Assembly: GCA_019649035.1 (NCBI GenBank)
Contig: BMAT01013597.1
Location: forward strand, 1 to 21,091
Length of the DNA stretch: 21,091 nt
Source: Elysia marginata
Taxonomy: Eukaryota > Mollusca > Gastropoda > Plakobranchidae
Direction of reading: 5' to 3'
Part shown: positions 1 through 10,500 of the stretch, piece after piece
How positions within the stretch are numbered: the stretch's first letter is position 1
Layout of the letters: every line of letters starts with the position of its first letter
Position numbers and translations under genes: made by a program
The notes under the pieces: generated by a model
The model's input: only the letters and a program-made list of their open reading frames with translations
What the model was told of the DNA's origin: nothing
Databases searched by the model: none

Positions 1-365
1 TTCTATTTACGGAACAGTAGCTCTATACTGAAACTGGTCTTTAAAGAGCTTTTTTTAAAGCTGCGTAATATTTTTTTTCTATTGAGCCTTGTGAAGAAAA
101 TCTGCAAGAACGAATGCGGAAGAGAATGTGTTTCTTAAATGTGACTTAGACTGAGTTAGAAAAGTTAGATTAAGCCTTCTAGGTCAGAGCCATTGTAATT
201 TTTGTATGATTGTTCAAGAGTATCATAAATTAGAGGTAATGTGTCAAGAAGCCTAGTTGTGTTGTAACTAAACTAGTTGGAGGTTTACTGACTTTACGTT
301 GAGCTTCAATTTGGGTACTCTTGAACAATTACGGTCTCTCACGACTTTGCCAGGTCGAGGATGAT

Positions 366-610
366 ATCGATATCAAACTTTAACAGGTCAAGTAGATAGC
401 CTTAGCAGGTCAGATAGATTTATCAAACTTACAAATTTTATATGAAATTGATAAATAAATTAATTTATAAATGGCTTTTTTGTCAAGGATTCATTTCAAT
501 ACGAAATGGGCCAAACAATAGATCTATAATAGTTTTAATACAAAAAAAAAAAATAAACAAATGTCTCCTAGACTATGATCATCTGACCTGTTCAAGTAGT
601 TGATATCGAT
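366..610. repeat. Inverted repeat, MITE-like
   Basis: ATCGATATCA at 366-375 is followed six bases later by AACAGGTCA (382-390). The same two blocks recur inverted at the right end: the reverse complement of 601-610 is ATCGATATCA, followed eight bases later by AACAGGTCAGAT. An extra internal direct copy, AGCAGGTCAGAT, lies at 404-415. The interior is AT-rich and non-coding. A small non-autonomous DNA transposon or a fold-back repeat explains this. I see no clear target-site duplication, so the outer edges are approximate. Confidence 0.45.
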
Positions 611-1396
611 GTATATATTAAATTATATTTCTATTGACCTAAGAAAGTCTGGAGAATCTGCAGTTGTTCTAGAGTGTCCAAGTTTGGCTGTTTGCAGGCA
701 TAATGGTGACATATATTCATCCGTCTAGCTACAAAATACATCTTATACTAGCTGCAAGAGCTAAGGTGCATGTGTATGAAATCATTCCTTTCTATGAACC
801 ATTGGCTTGTTGCATGTGTAGTACTGGTAGAGCCAGCCTCAGGTTGGCACACATGTGACTGAAAGTCAACTTGTAAACATACCCTGGCACTTAATGTGAC
901 TCAACATCATAATTTTGATCCTGCTCGGTCATCAGGTTCTTTGACAAAATGAATGGAACATTTGTGCCTAAAGAGTTTTATGTCATAATGTTATTAAAAT
1001 CAATGTTTCATGCAGTTAAAACAAGCATACTGCCACCATTTGAAAATTGCAAATCTTTATTTTAATGTTGTTTTGTCATGTTTTAAGAGTGATTACGGTA
1101 CCAGATGGGGCTGCAATGATTCAAAATGAGTAAAGATTTCCCAGACCCTACCCACATCTACCCCATCTAGATCTTTGCCAGCTTGTTTAACATCTATAGA
1201 CATTTGATTTTTGTTTCAGGAAAAAAAATGTGTTTTTTTTTCATGACATGTATCATGTGATGTAAGACATACAGCAATTAATATATACATCTTAACTAAC
1301 TTCTTACAGCATTCATCCTTATCAAGCCTAAGACAGCCTTTTTAAATGTTTCATACATTTGAATTTGTATTAATTTTTAAAAGTGCCATTTATAAG

Positions 1397-1860
1397 CAGA
1401 CCTGCCATTTATACAGATTAAATATGTTATACTGATTTTTGGCAAAAATATTAAAAAATACTGATTTTCTTTTATTTTATTACAAAATACTGATTTTTTA
1501 CTGCTTGGCAGCTATCTCTTAATGAGCCAAACTTCAGAGTTAATTTCACTGTTTTTGTAATTTTTTTGTTAATAATCTGAACATAAATATCAGTACTGTA
1601 CCAAAATACTTTACCGTATGCCTTCTGTATTATTAAATGGAGCATGGTAGTCTTTAAATTTTACACATTTTTGTTTTATTATTTTTTTTTTAACAAATTA
1701 AATTATGACAGCCACGTTAAAATTAAAGTGCTGATGTTTTTACCAAAACAACGCCAGAATTTGTGAGTACTGGTACATGGTTATACAGATTTTTTAACAC
1801 TGAATACTAATTTTTTAGCTCAATCATACTGATTTTCCATTTTGAAGAGTGGCAGGTCTG
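1397..1860. mobile_element. hAT-like MITE, 464 bp
   Basis: The left end begins CAGACCTGCCA and the right end closes with its exact reverse complement TGGCAGGTCTG, giving an 11-bp perfect terminal inverted repeat. The flanks are TATAAG (1391-1396) and TCTAAG (1861-1866), a 6-bp duplication with one mismatch. The interior is AT-rich and has no coding capacity. It holds seven direct copies of ATAC(T/A)(G/A)ATT, starting at 1411, 1429, 1458, 1487, 1783, 1804 and 1826, clustered near both ends as expected of subterminal transposase-binding repeats. CAG-type ends suggest the hAT superfamily, but hAT duplications are typically 8 bp, so assignment is tentative. Confidence 0.65.
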
Positions 1861-2680
1861 TCTAAGGAAGTTAACACTTTCTATAACCATTTAAGTAAAG
1901 TTAAAGATAATAAAAATTGCTTAAAACTTCATGTAGTTTTCTGAAAAGGCAGACATATTATTATTTAAAATACTATTTAAGCATACAGGGAATATAATTT
2001 CAGAGTTTTTTAAATTTAAATTTCTGATATCAATAGGAGGCATAGAGACTCAATAAAAATTTAGCGACATTAGAAACTATTCATGCAAAAAGAGGATTCT
2101 TTAAGTCTAATTAGAGATATGAGCAGTTCCTAAAATTTTACACTCAAAAGGGGGATATGCGAGTCCAAAAATAGATTGTTACACGGCATTAAATTTACTG
2201 CAGAGTTGAATACTTTAAAATTAATAAAAACTAAAGTGTTTAGAAAAAGTGTTTTTAAACATGCCTGAGCTTAATTTCATTTATAAATGACATTCTTAGG
2301 CAGTTTAATTTGGACACTCAGAAATCTTACACAACAAATCGAACAATATTTTTGTAATTAAAAACTCGGGAATGAATACTGGCCTACATATCACATGTAA
2401 GGGGTTTTAGAACCAAACCAATGTACAAGTTTTGAGAAAAACTTGAAGTATTTACGATTTTTACGGTTTTTATGTGTCGTAAAGGTTATGTGTGTAATAA
2501 AGAGACTGCAACTTAACCTTTTGAAATTGCCTAGCTGCATTTATTTTTAAAAAAAATCACATAGATTTTAAAGAAGTATGAAAATCGTCCATTGCATTGG
2601 TTGTAAACATTTAATACTCAGAACCTTTCAATCCAACTGGGTATTGATTAGGTTCTTTATATAATGCTGTCTCACACTGA

Positions 2681-3405
2681 TAACTCTTACTACAAAACAT
2701 AAGAGTTGCTTTCAAGGCCTATAAAACTGTTTGTATACAATCACAAGACAACAATTTCCTTTGTGAGGAGTTGAAAGCATCAGGATGCAATATCATAAAG
2801 CTAAGGCTCATGAAATGCCTTTTTTGCTAGTTGTGAAACACACAAAGAGACACCTATTTTTGTCTTGTAACACCAATAACTCTTACAACACATATCATTG
2901 CACTTTTTACCTGAGAATCCTCAGTGATTAAATAAGAGCTCAATTAGATGATGTCATTAGCACAGACAAAATATTTTAATCTATACCAGACAGGCTAAGT
3001 AATACAATTATTGTTCTAGATCTTGAATCAATTATGTCATAAACATTATTTGTGTAAGATCAATTTTAACTTTTTTGGATTAAAGGACATTATAAAGCTC
3101 AAACGCACTTTCATTGTGCACATTTGTGTGAAAAAACACCATTTAAAAAAAAAAAGCGGGTACTTTGACTTAAACAGACTTTTAATTAGCAATGAAAAAT
3201 AATCTTACACCTATAACTCTTACACCAAACAGGGTAATAACCTTTAGTGTTTAAATTGGCTATTTAAAGTACACAGCTCAGGTGGTTGCATCTGTCCCGC
3301 TACCTTTTAAGGCTGAGTGGCATTTAAACAAAGAAAACCATCACTCAGGCTGCTCAGTTTGATATAAACAGACTTTCTTTGGTTTATTGCACCAATAACT
3401 ATTAC
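2681..3405. repeat. Degenerate long-period direct repeats
   Basis: The decamer TAACTCTTAC occurs at 2681, 2877 and 3214, with a one-mismatch copy at 3396. Spacings are 196, 337 and 182 bp. Around these copies are weaker shared blocks: AAACAGACTTT precedes the last two (about 3174 and 3367), and TATAAAGCTMA-like stretches occur near 2794 and 3090. This looks like an old tandem array with a unit near 180-195 bp, now heavily diverged, with one interior copy unrecognisable. It is non-coding. It could also be fortuitous similarity in AT-rich DNA. Confidence 0.35.
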
Positions 3406-4491
3406 ATGTACAACATCTTACAGTTACACAGATAACTCTCAGTAAGACTCATATGACAAGGTTTGGATGCGCTGATTGGCCAGACTGGCCCAGACTTCCC
3501 ACACATGGTTCCACACATGGTTTTATCATGTATCATAGTCATTCTCTACCTGTTTTATCTATTTATAGCCCAACCAAGCGTGGCTTTCAGCTAGATGTAC
3601 TACTGTACTAGTAATCTTACATAGCAAACTATTTACGACAAAGAAGGTTGTGTGTTTGAAATGCCTGTACATCATTAACAATCTGCTTTTCAACCTATAG
3701 CAGTGGTAAATAAAGCAGTATGTTCATTTAACTTTCAAAAGAAATGAAAATTAAGTTGTAGAAGTGTGTGAGCAATGGTTCATCCAAGGTTAGGTCTAGT
3801 ACTGAAAATTTACAACAAGCTTTATCTCTCAGTGTACATTTGATTATGCCCTATATTTCACCTTCAGTCAAATTGAAAATTTGGGGTGTCAAATGATTGT
3901 TTACACCAGGAACAGATGACAATCTTTCTATTTATTTAGTTTTGGGTCAAATTTGAAATCAATTTAATTAGCAGATGATTCATATTCATGAAAATAGAGC
4001 ATTTTTATGTCCCCTTTGAAATGCGAAAAAACTGCAGAAAAATGGAGCAAATATGTAATGTTTTGAAAGACGGATTGTAAAACCAATATTTTTTAGATAG
4101 ATTAAGCTCCTGCAACCTTCCATCTGTGAGGCTGTCATAGTTTGAAGCATATTTTTGTTCAAATTATTTTTTCACCAACTTTTGTACCCTTGTCTCAATT
4201 GGGCTAAAATTTGGGAGCCGCTCATATCTTAGCTATCAGGCTACTCAAAGCCGCTTGGGTGTAAAATAAGATAGCATTGTGTCCTGAAAAGTATTACTAT
4301 TAGGTTTAATGTTTTCCTCCTTAATTAAAAATGGTCATTTCATTATCACAAAATAGTTGTCATCCATGGGCAAACCTCATCATCTTGAAAGATGAATTGA
4401 ATAGACCTCATATGATAGGTCATTAGAGAGAAATTCAGAAACTTTTATTAAATTAAACATAATATATCACCTTCTCAGATCACTGAGTAAT

Positions 4492-4588
4492 ATGGGAGAC
4501 CGCATCGGCAGGAATGGGCGTCTTTTAGGAAAGCGTGGCCCAGATATTGACAGACTTGATGATGAGGCTAAAAAAAGATTACTAGAAT
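4492..4588 (+). CDS. Exon 1 of RAP80-like gene (probable start)
   Basis: This exon encodes residues 1-32 plus one base of the next codon. The ATG at 4492 has A at -3 and G at +4, a favourable context, and the exon ends at a consensus donor T|GTAAGT. An acceptor-like CTTCTCAG ends at 4478, and the frame stays open upstream to a TAG at 4402. The ATG could therefore lie in a spliced exon with 13 bases of 5' untranslated sequence, or the protein could extend further upstream. The peptide is Arg/Gly-rich at first, then Asp/Lys-rich (DRLDDEAKKRLLE). I recognise no domain. Confidence 0.6.
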
Positions 4589-7500
4589 GTAAGTTGAGTG
4601 TGCAATGTAAACAATAATTGTGTTGTATCATAAGGATCAAGTCAAGTGTGGTAAAAATCCTATCTATTGAATTTGAATAATGAATTTTTTTTCTCAGTTT
4701 TATCAATCTCATTTTTTATGGAATAAAGAAAAATGTATTCTTTTAACTTTAGCATATCGGGTTTTAGATTATGGTAGGACTACAACCTTTGTCTTTTACT
4801 TTAAATTCACAGCCTTAACGTATCTATTTTTATCGCATAAAGATTCTTGTCATTTGTGTGTCTGAAGTATTTAATTGTTTGGCAGAACACAAACTATTTG
4901 TGTTTTAAGGTGTCGTTGTGGAGGTTTTTTTTTTGTAGGTTTGTAAACTAAGCTTATGTTGGCTGTGAGCTTGCTTATATTGATGGCTTATAAATGTATG
5001 TGTTATTGTACGATGGCAGATGAGATAGACATTGTATGTTTTATTTTTGAATATTTGTTTAATGAAAATAGAACATTTTTAAGACATACCATTATGACTA
5101 AATTCTGTTTTGATATTTAAATCTGATAAATTGAATCTTCTCTGATTGCCTTCTGCAGTATCAGGAATCCTAGATGATGACATAGGAGCAGAGGAAAGAG
5201 ATGGACTTGTGGTAAGATTACAACTAAAAAAAACGTGTTATAATTTTTTCAGTTTAAAATCTGATTATATTTTTGAAAAGAGTATTTAACAGGCATCACA
5301 TTGTTTTTTCTATGCATTGAAGAAAAATTATTTAGAACTGAATTTGAAAAAGATAACAGCTTGAAGTGTACATAGCTTTTCTATAAATGGGAAATAACAG
5401 TCATCCTAGTCTACCCTCCATCAGTAGCTGAAGCTTAGAAAAGAGCAAGAGAGAGAGATTCAAGTTGATTTAGCATATCCTTTATAGTTTGTAATTTGTC
5501 AGATTAAAAAAAATTTAGTCAAGTAATAGAACTTGAACATTGTTCTCTATGTTCATTTTTACGGTATTACTCTTTCTTCTCTTAAAGCTTAGTTTGAAGT
5601 TTTCAACTGCTTCTTCTCTTTGTTCTGAATTTCTTCCTAATTTTACTTTACAGGGGGAATGACTGGGAAGTTGCAAATTAAGTTTTTGAGAAAATACCAT
5701 TTAAAAGTGTAGTTTTTCTTGCGTTTGTCTATATTTTAAATTAAAAAAAGTTTTTATATCTTTTTTGCAAATTGTTGATAACTTTATGAAATTTTTGACA
5801 GATGGAAGCTTGTCTTTAAAGGTGAAAATTGGGACAGCTGTCTCATTCATCTTTGGATGCAAGACATTTTATGAAATAATCTGAAAAGATGTGACTTTAC
5901 ATCTTCTGAAAATTTATGCTTGTAGTCAAATTAAAGTATCCTCTTTTCTTTTTTGCAGAAAGTACTTCTTGAAAGCAACCCAGACTTCTTGAAGGTAATT
6001 TCCTTGAAGCTTTGAGCATCATTAGGACTATTGTTTATTGAGGCCAAAGTCATTAACTACCATAGTTAACACAAAATGTATTCTGATTCATACTAGAAAC
6101 TATTGTAAAAAATGTCTTAAAACATGGAGTAGAAGAAAAGTATATCCATAAATAGATGTCCTGCAGATCAAGCCCTTTAAGCAAGATATATAGTAACTTT
6201 TGTGTTTTATTCCTCTTACGTTTAAAAGCAGAAAAGCTTAGAAACAGTTTGATAATTTTTACCAAGCAGCAGCTCCCTCACACATCCACACAGACTAATG
6301 AGGTGACTAGTTGGTTAGCACATATTTTTTATACTACAGTTCCAGCAGTTTTGCCTGTGTTCACATCCAAGGCATTTAGCTCTTGAAAATCTTTTACTTA
6401 CCAAGCATCATGCCTCCTTCAGCCACCCACAAGTGAATAAATGAAAAAGACGAAGGGGAAGCTCCATTTTTTAAATTTTATTGATTGACCATTTGAGCAA
6501 AGAGGCAAAGTTCCCCATCAATTTAAGGCACAATGTATAAAAGAAAGTAACAATGTCCTGTGGCCTTATTTACATTTTATAAAAAAATCTTAATGGTAAG
6601 TATCAAGTGGAAGATCAGATTTTGGTGTAGAAATCAACCTTTCTTCAGTTTTTGAAAACTATCATAGTAAACAGTTTATAGGGTCTAGTTTCTTTGCTTG
6701 GTAAGAAATTAAAACTGCTCTGAATTTTAGCCTTTAAATTCATAAATTTATACTTCCTTTAATTTATCTGTTTTAGGCAGAAGAGAATAAAAAGGAAGAT
6801 GTGACAGAATCTGATGACAGAAGCCAGGTAAATACCACTTTTTACCTCATAAATTTAAAATTTAATTTAAGCAGTATATATGATTCTATTCTTTATTTTG
6901 TTTTCTTCGAATTTGTCTTTTGGGGTGCGGGAAATTCTTAAAAATTTTCATTTTGTAGTCTTAAATCTACTCTATTTTACTCTCTTAACTCTTTAAGCCT
7001 GTAGGCCCTCTCCCCGTTTTGGCGGAGACCCCTTGGAACTGAAAGGGTGTAATTAAGATGAGTTTTTTTTGTTCCTGGTTTTTGAAACATAAAAAGGAAA
7101 TAATACAATGTTTTATTCTTTTTCCATTGATATTGTATATATATTAACATAGTGTAACAGTTATCGTGTGCGGCCGCTCAACTGAAATGATTAACTCAAA
7201 AGTAATTTTCAACTCCAATTTACATAGACCCCCATATTTTTTAAAAACCATTTGAATGAAAAAAAATATTGAGATTTTCTGCTAAAATCCGTATTATGTC
7301 CTAAAAATCTGAAACAGACTTCAGCCTTGAGCCAACCCTCACCAGGCAGTGTTCTTGATGATAATGAGGAGGATGAAGCTACACAACCACCAGATCAGGT
7401 TCTTGTTGAAGATGATGCAGGTATGGATTCCAGAGAAGATCACAACAAACATCAGGGCATGGTCCTATCTAATGATGTGATTGATAGGCAAGCAGCAGAT

Positions 7501-10500
7501 GAAAACGGCAACAATCTAAAGGAGACTGAGGATAACTCAAATGTTGCATCACAAAATAAACCTCATCAAGATTTGTGTGACAGTGATGTGGAGGGCATTG
7601 ATGGAAATAACAGCCCAGAGGTGCTTGTTGCCAACATTTTTTTTTCACCAGATTTCTTTATGGCTATGATGTATATAAAATAAGTGCAGTACCAGAACGT
7701 TTATTTTACATGATGCCAATTGAGTAATGCTGCATGCTTTAACAATCTAAAGAGAAAATAAAGTAAATGCATGTAGGTTTTCAAAAGCTTCCCCCTAAGA
7801 ACATGAATAAACCAGCTTTTAATCTCAATAAGCTTAAACCTCATCTACTTTTATCTGATTCAGATATCAAACTGATCTGTCTTAGCTTTAAACAAACAAG
7901 TTCTTGATTGATTGAATGTAAAATTATCTCTAAATATCAATTTCATTTAATTTGTGCTTGATCATGTACTGAGCAATTTTATTTATTTTTTTTTGTTAGA
8001 TTCCAGGATACGCTGAGGATATAACTGCTACAAATACTGTCAAAAGCAAGCTCTTTGAAGTTGATAATTCTTCAGACTGTTCAGAAAAGCAAGATGAGGA
8101 AACACAATTATATGTTGAAAACGTTGTTCAAGACACTCAGAGGTTTTTATTTATCAGTGATGAAAATCTTCCGCGGATCCGCGGAAATCCTCGATTTCAA
8201 GCTTAGGAGGAAAATTCCTCGGTCCTCGGCCTTCTGATCCATGATCCCGAGAGGAAAAAAAATTATAAACTTCCGCGATAATTTAATTCCGCGAATCCGT
8301 CAAAGGATGAATCAACGAGCGGATGTTTATCAGTATCGACCGAGGACTGGGCCGATTTTTAGGCTAGAACCATGTTGTAATCGATCTTGCCGTAGTCACA
8401 CTTTGTAATCTTTTTGTAGTATATATATCGAGGTTATATTTTTTCGATACTAAACCGTTACCGATATCGCCAGCTGTATGTCTATTCCGCGAAATTACCA
8501 TCTCGATGTGACACTCGTTCGGTTTTCGTTCATCAAGTGCAAGATTGCGGTATTCTGTGGATCTCTATTTTTAGATCCACTTGGGCCATCGAATCTTTCA
8601 ATTTTCGCCCTTTCATTGATTAGACAAGTTTTTAAATTGACAAATGTCGTTTGCCAGTCAATAGGCTATAGATCTAGACCTCTAGATCTAGTCTCAGTAA
8701 ATCTAGATCTATCATAAGTCTCGGGGGATTTTATGAATATTATGATCGAATCATTCAGTTTCTACTTTGGGGACGAGTCTTTTTGTTTGTCCGTTTTTTT
8801 AAATATAGATCTGAATACATTTCATCTAATGATTGTGGTAAATCCAAGTACTGTTCTGTACAACAGTGCCAAGATATCGGAATGAGGAGAGTAGAGCTAG
8901 AGGACGTCTTCGTTTATGAACTTAAATCTGAGTGTTTCAGTTCACAACGTCAACAAAAGATTATAAAATTTGTGCAATACAAATTAGATGGCAACTAGAT
9001 AGAAAGGTGTTTTAGGTGCGTGAATAATTTGCCCGCTGCATTGGGCCCATTGAGAGATAATCATTATAAATATTACCATTAAAATTTAAGTTCAATTGAT
9101 CCTATACAAGTATGATGTAAAATGTAACGTAGGCCTTGATATTCATTCTAAATAAGTAGCATTAGGCCTGTGTTTGCAAATGAGATCTTTCAACCTAACA
9201 GTAACAATTGGACTTGGAGTCATTAAGTGATGGGCTTCGAAAAAAAATTCACTTGTTTAATTACTGCTTTGAATTAAAGTTAAACCGAATTGTAAATGAA
9301 AGGAGGAAGAAATTTTGACTAGAATATAAATCTATGCCTATTCAGTGTGGATACAAGCCTCATAATCTTTGACTGGATTTTGAATGCAGTACTTAACTTA
9401 ATGATTTAACATTTTAGTAGCTCTTAGCTGGTAGCAGTGATGAATTGCGTTGATTGTGGGGTGATAGAAAGACATCAATTTGTCTTTCAAAACTCTTCCT
9501 CCTTTTTGATGATTTCCTGCTTTCATCACTGATTTATGCTTAAAATTAAACTGTTATCTACTGAAGATAAAAATGAAATAAAATCATTTTTCCCTTAGTT
9601 TTAACAAAACATTTTTTTCTTTTGCGATGAAATATATTAATTTGAACCATCGTCCAACATATAAGATGATATAACTTTTAAGCTTATAAAGTAAAATTGT
9701 TTTCACATGTGCCTAATTCAAACACCCCCTCCCTAAATATAGATACTTATCATGAATTTAATCGCAAACTTATTTTTACCTTTCTTTATTTTGTTAAAAA
9801 AATTATTTCACTTGTTTTATGCAGATCAGAAAAGAGCTCAGAAAATGAGCCTGATATTATCATCCCTGAATCACCAGACAATGATGGCCATGAGGGAGGG
9901 GAAAAGTCTCTCTTTGACAAAAGACTTGAGAAGGTAAAGCAAAATGTTTTGACAGGTGTTATTAGTTTTCAGGGTTGGACTGAATTAAAAGAGTGCTCAG
10001 CTTAAGTTTTCTCTGAAGTATGATTGAAAAATATCTAACTAAAGTAATAAGCGAGTTATCTGCTTAATTTGTAATAGAAAGTTAATAGATAACTATGCAT
10101 CTGTTTGTTAGTGCTATTGCTGTCAGCTTGTGCTTCAATGTTTTGCAATTCTTCTCATGATGGCATGTGATGAAATAAATAAGTCATTTTACTAATGTCT
10201 GAAAACAATATTGACTTCTTTATAATGGTCTAAAGCCCTATTTTTTTAGAGACAGGAGAAAAGATGGAGTCAATCCTATAGGAACAAAATAATATGTCAA
10301 TTGCCTAAAGCAAGAGTTTAAAACTTATGAGCAATAAAATATCCAAAGAAATTACTTATAAACAGGTAGTCTCTGTTGACCTGCGGCTTGGCAAAATTAT
10401 ATCTTGAAATGCCAAACGTTCGTGTTTAAAGTAGTGCTAGTATTGATATAAAAACTTTTATGTCTAAAAGTTTATCTGAAAACAAAAAAAAATTTTCTTT

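Larger units (their letters stand above)
1..4478. other. Upstream non-coding region
   Basis: No open frame of useful length or convincing exon is visible here on either strand. The sequence is AT-rich with many homopolymer A and T runs. It holds the inverted repeat at 366-610, the hAT-like MITE at 1397-1860 and the degenerate repeats at about 2681-3405, listed separately. Some of it must be the promoter and possibly a 5' untranslated exon of the downstream gene, since a splice-acceptor-like CTTCTCAG ends at 4478. I cannot place a TATA box or transcription start with any confidence. Confidence 0.6.

Noticed and set aside
1102-1170. AGATGGGG and CCCCATCT as a hairpin about 60 bp apart
   Set aside because: The arms are only eight bases and too far apart to mean much in a window of this size.
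3497-3524. Direct duplication of CCACACATGGTT
   Set aside because: A 12-base local duplication with no associated structure is common slippage.
6261-6300. Possible 36-nt in-frame exon in intron 3 ending GAG|GTGACT
   Set aside because: Both splice sites are weak, and exons 3 and 4 already join in phase without it.
7621-7683. Extension of exon 5 to the stop at 7681 as a real C terminus
   Set aside because: The extra residues turn hydrophobic and T-rich as in intron sequence, and the 7620 to 8000 join keeps the frame open into clear coding sequence. A rare isoform is not excluded.
8783-8998. 71-codon open frame inside element A
   Set aside because: It has some Cys and charged residues but resembles no transposase or other family I know, starts inside a transposon, and is not long enough to be persuasive.
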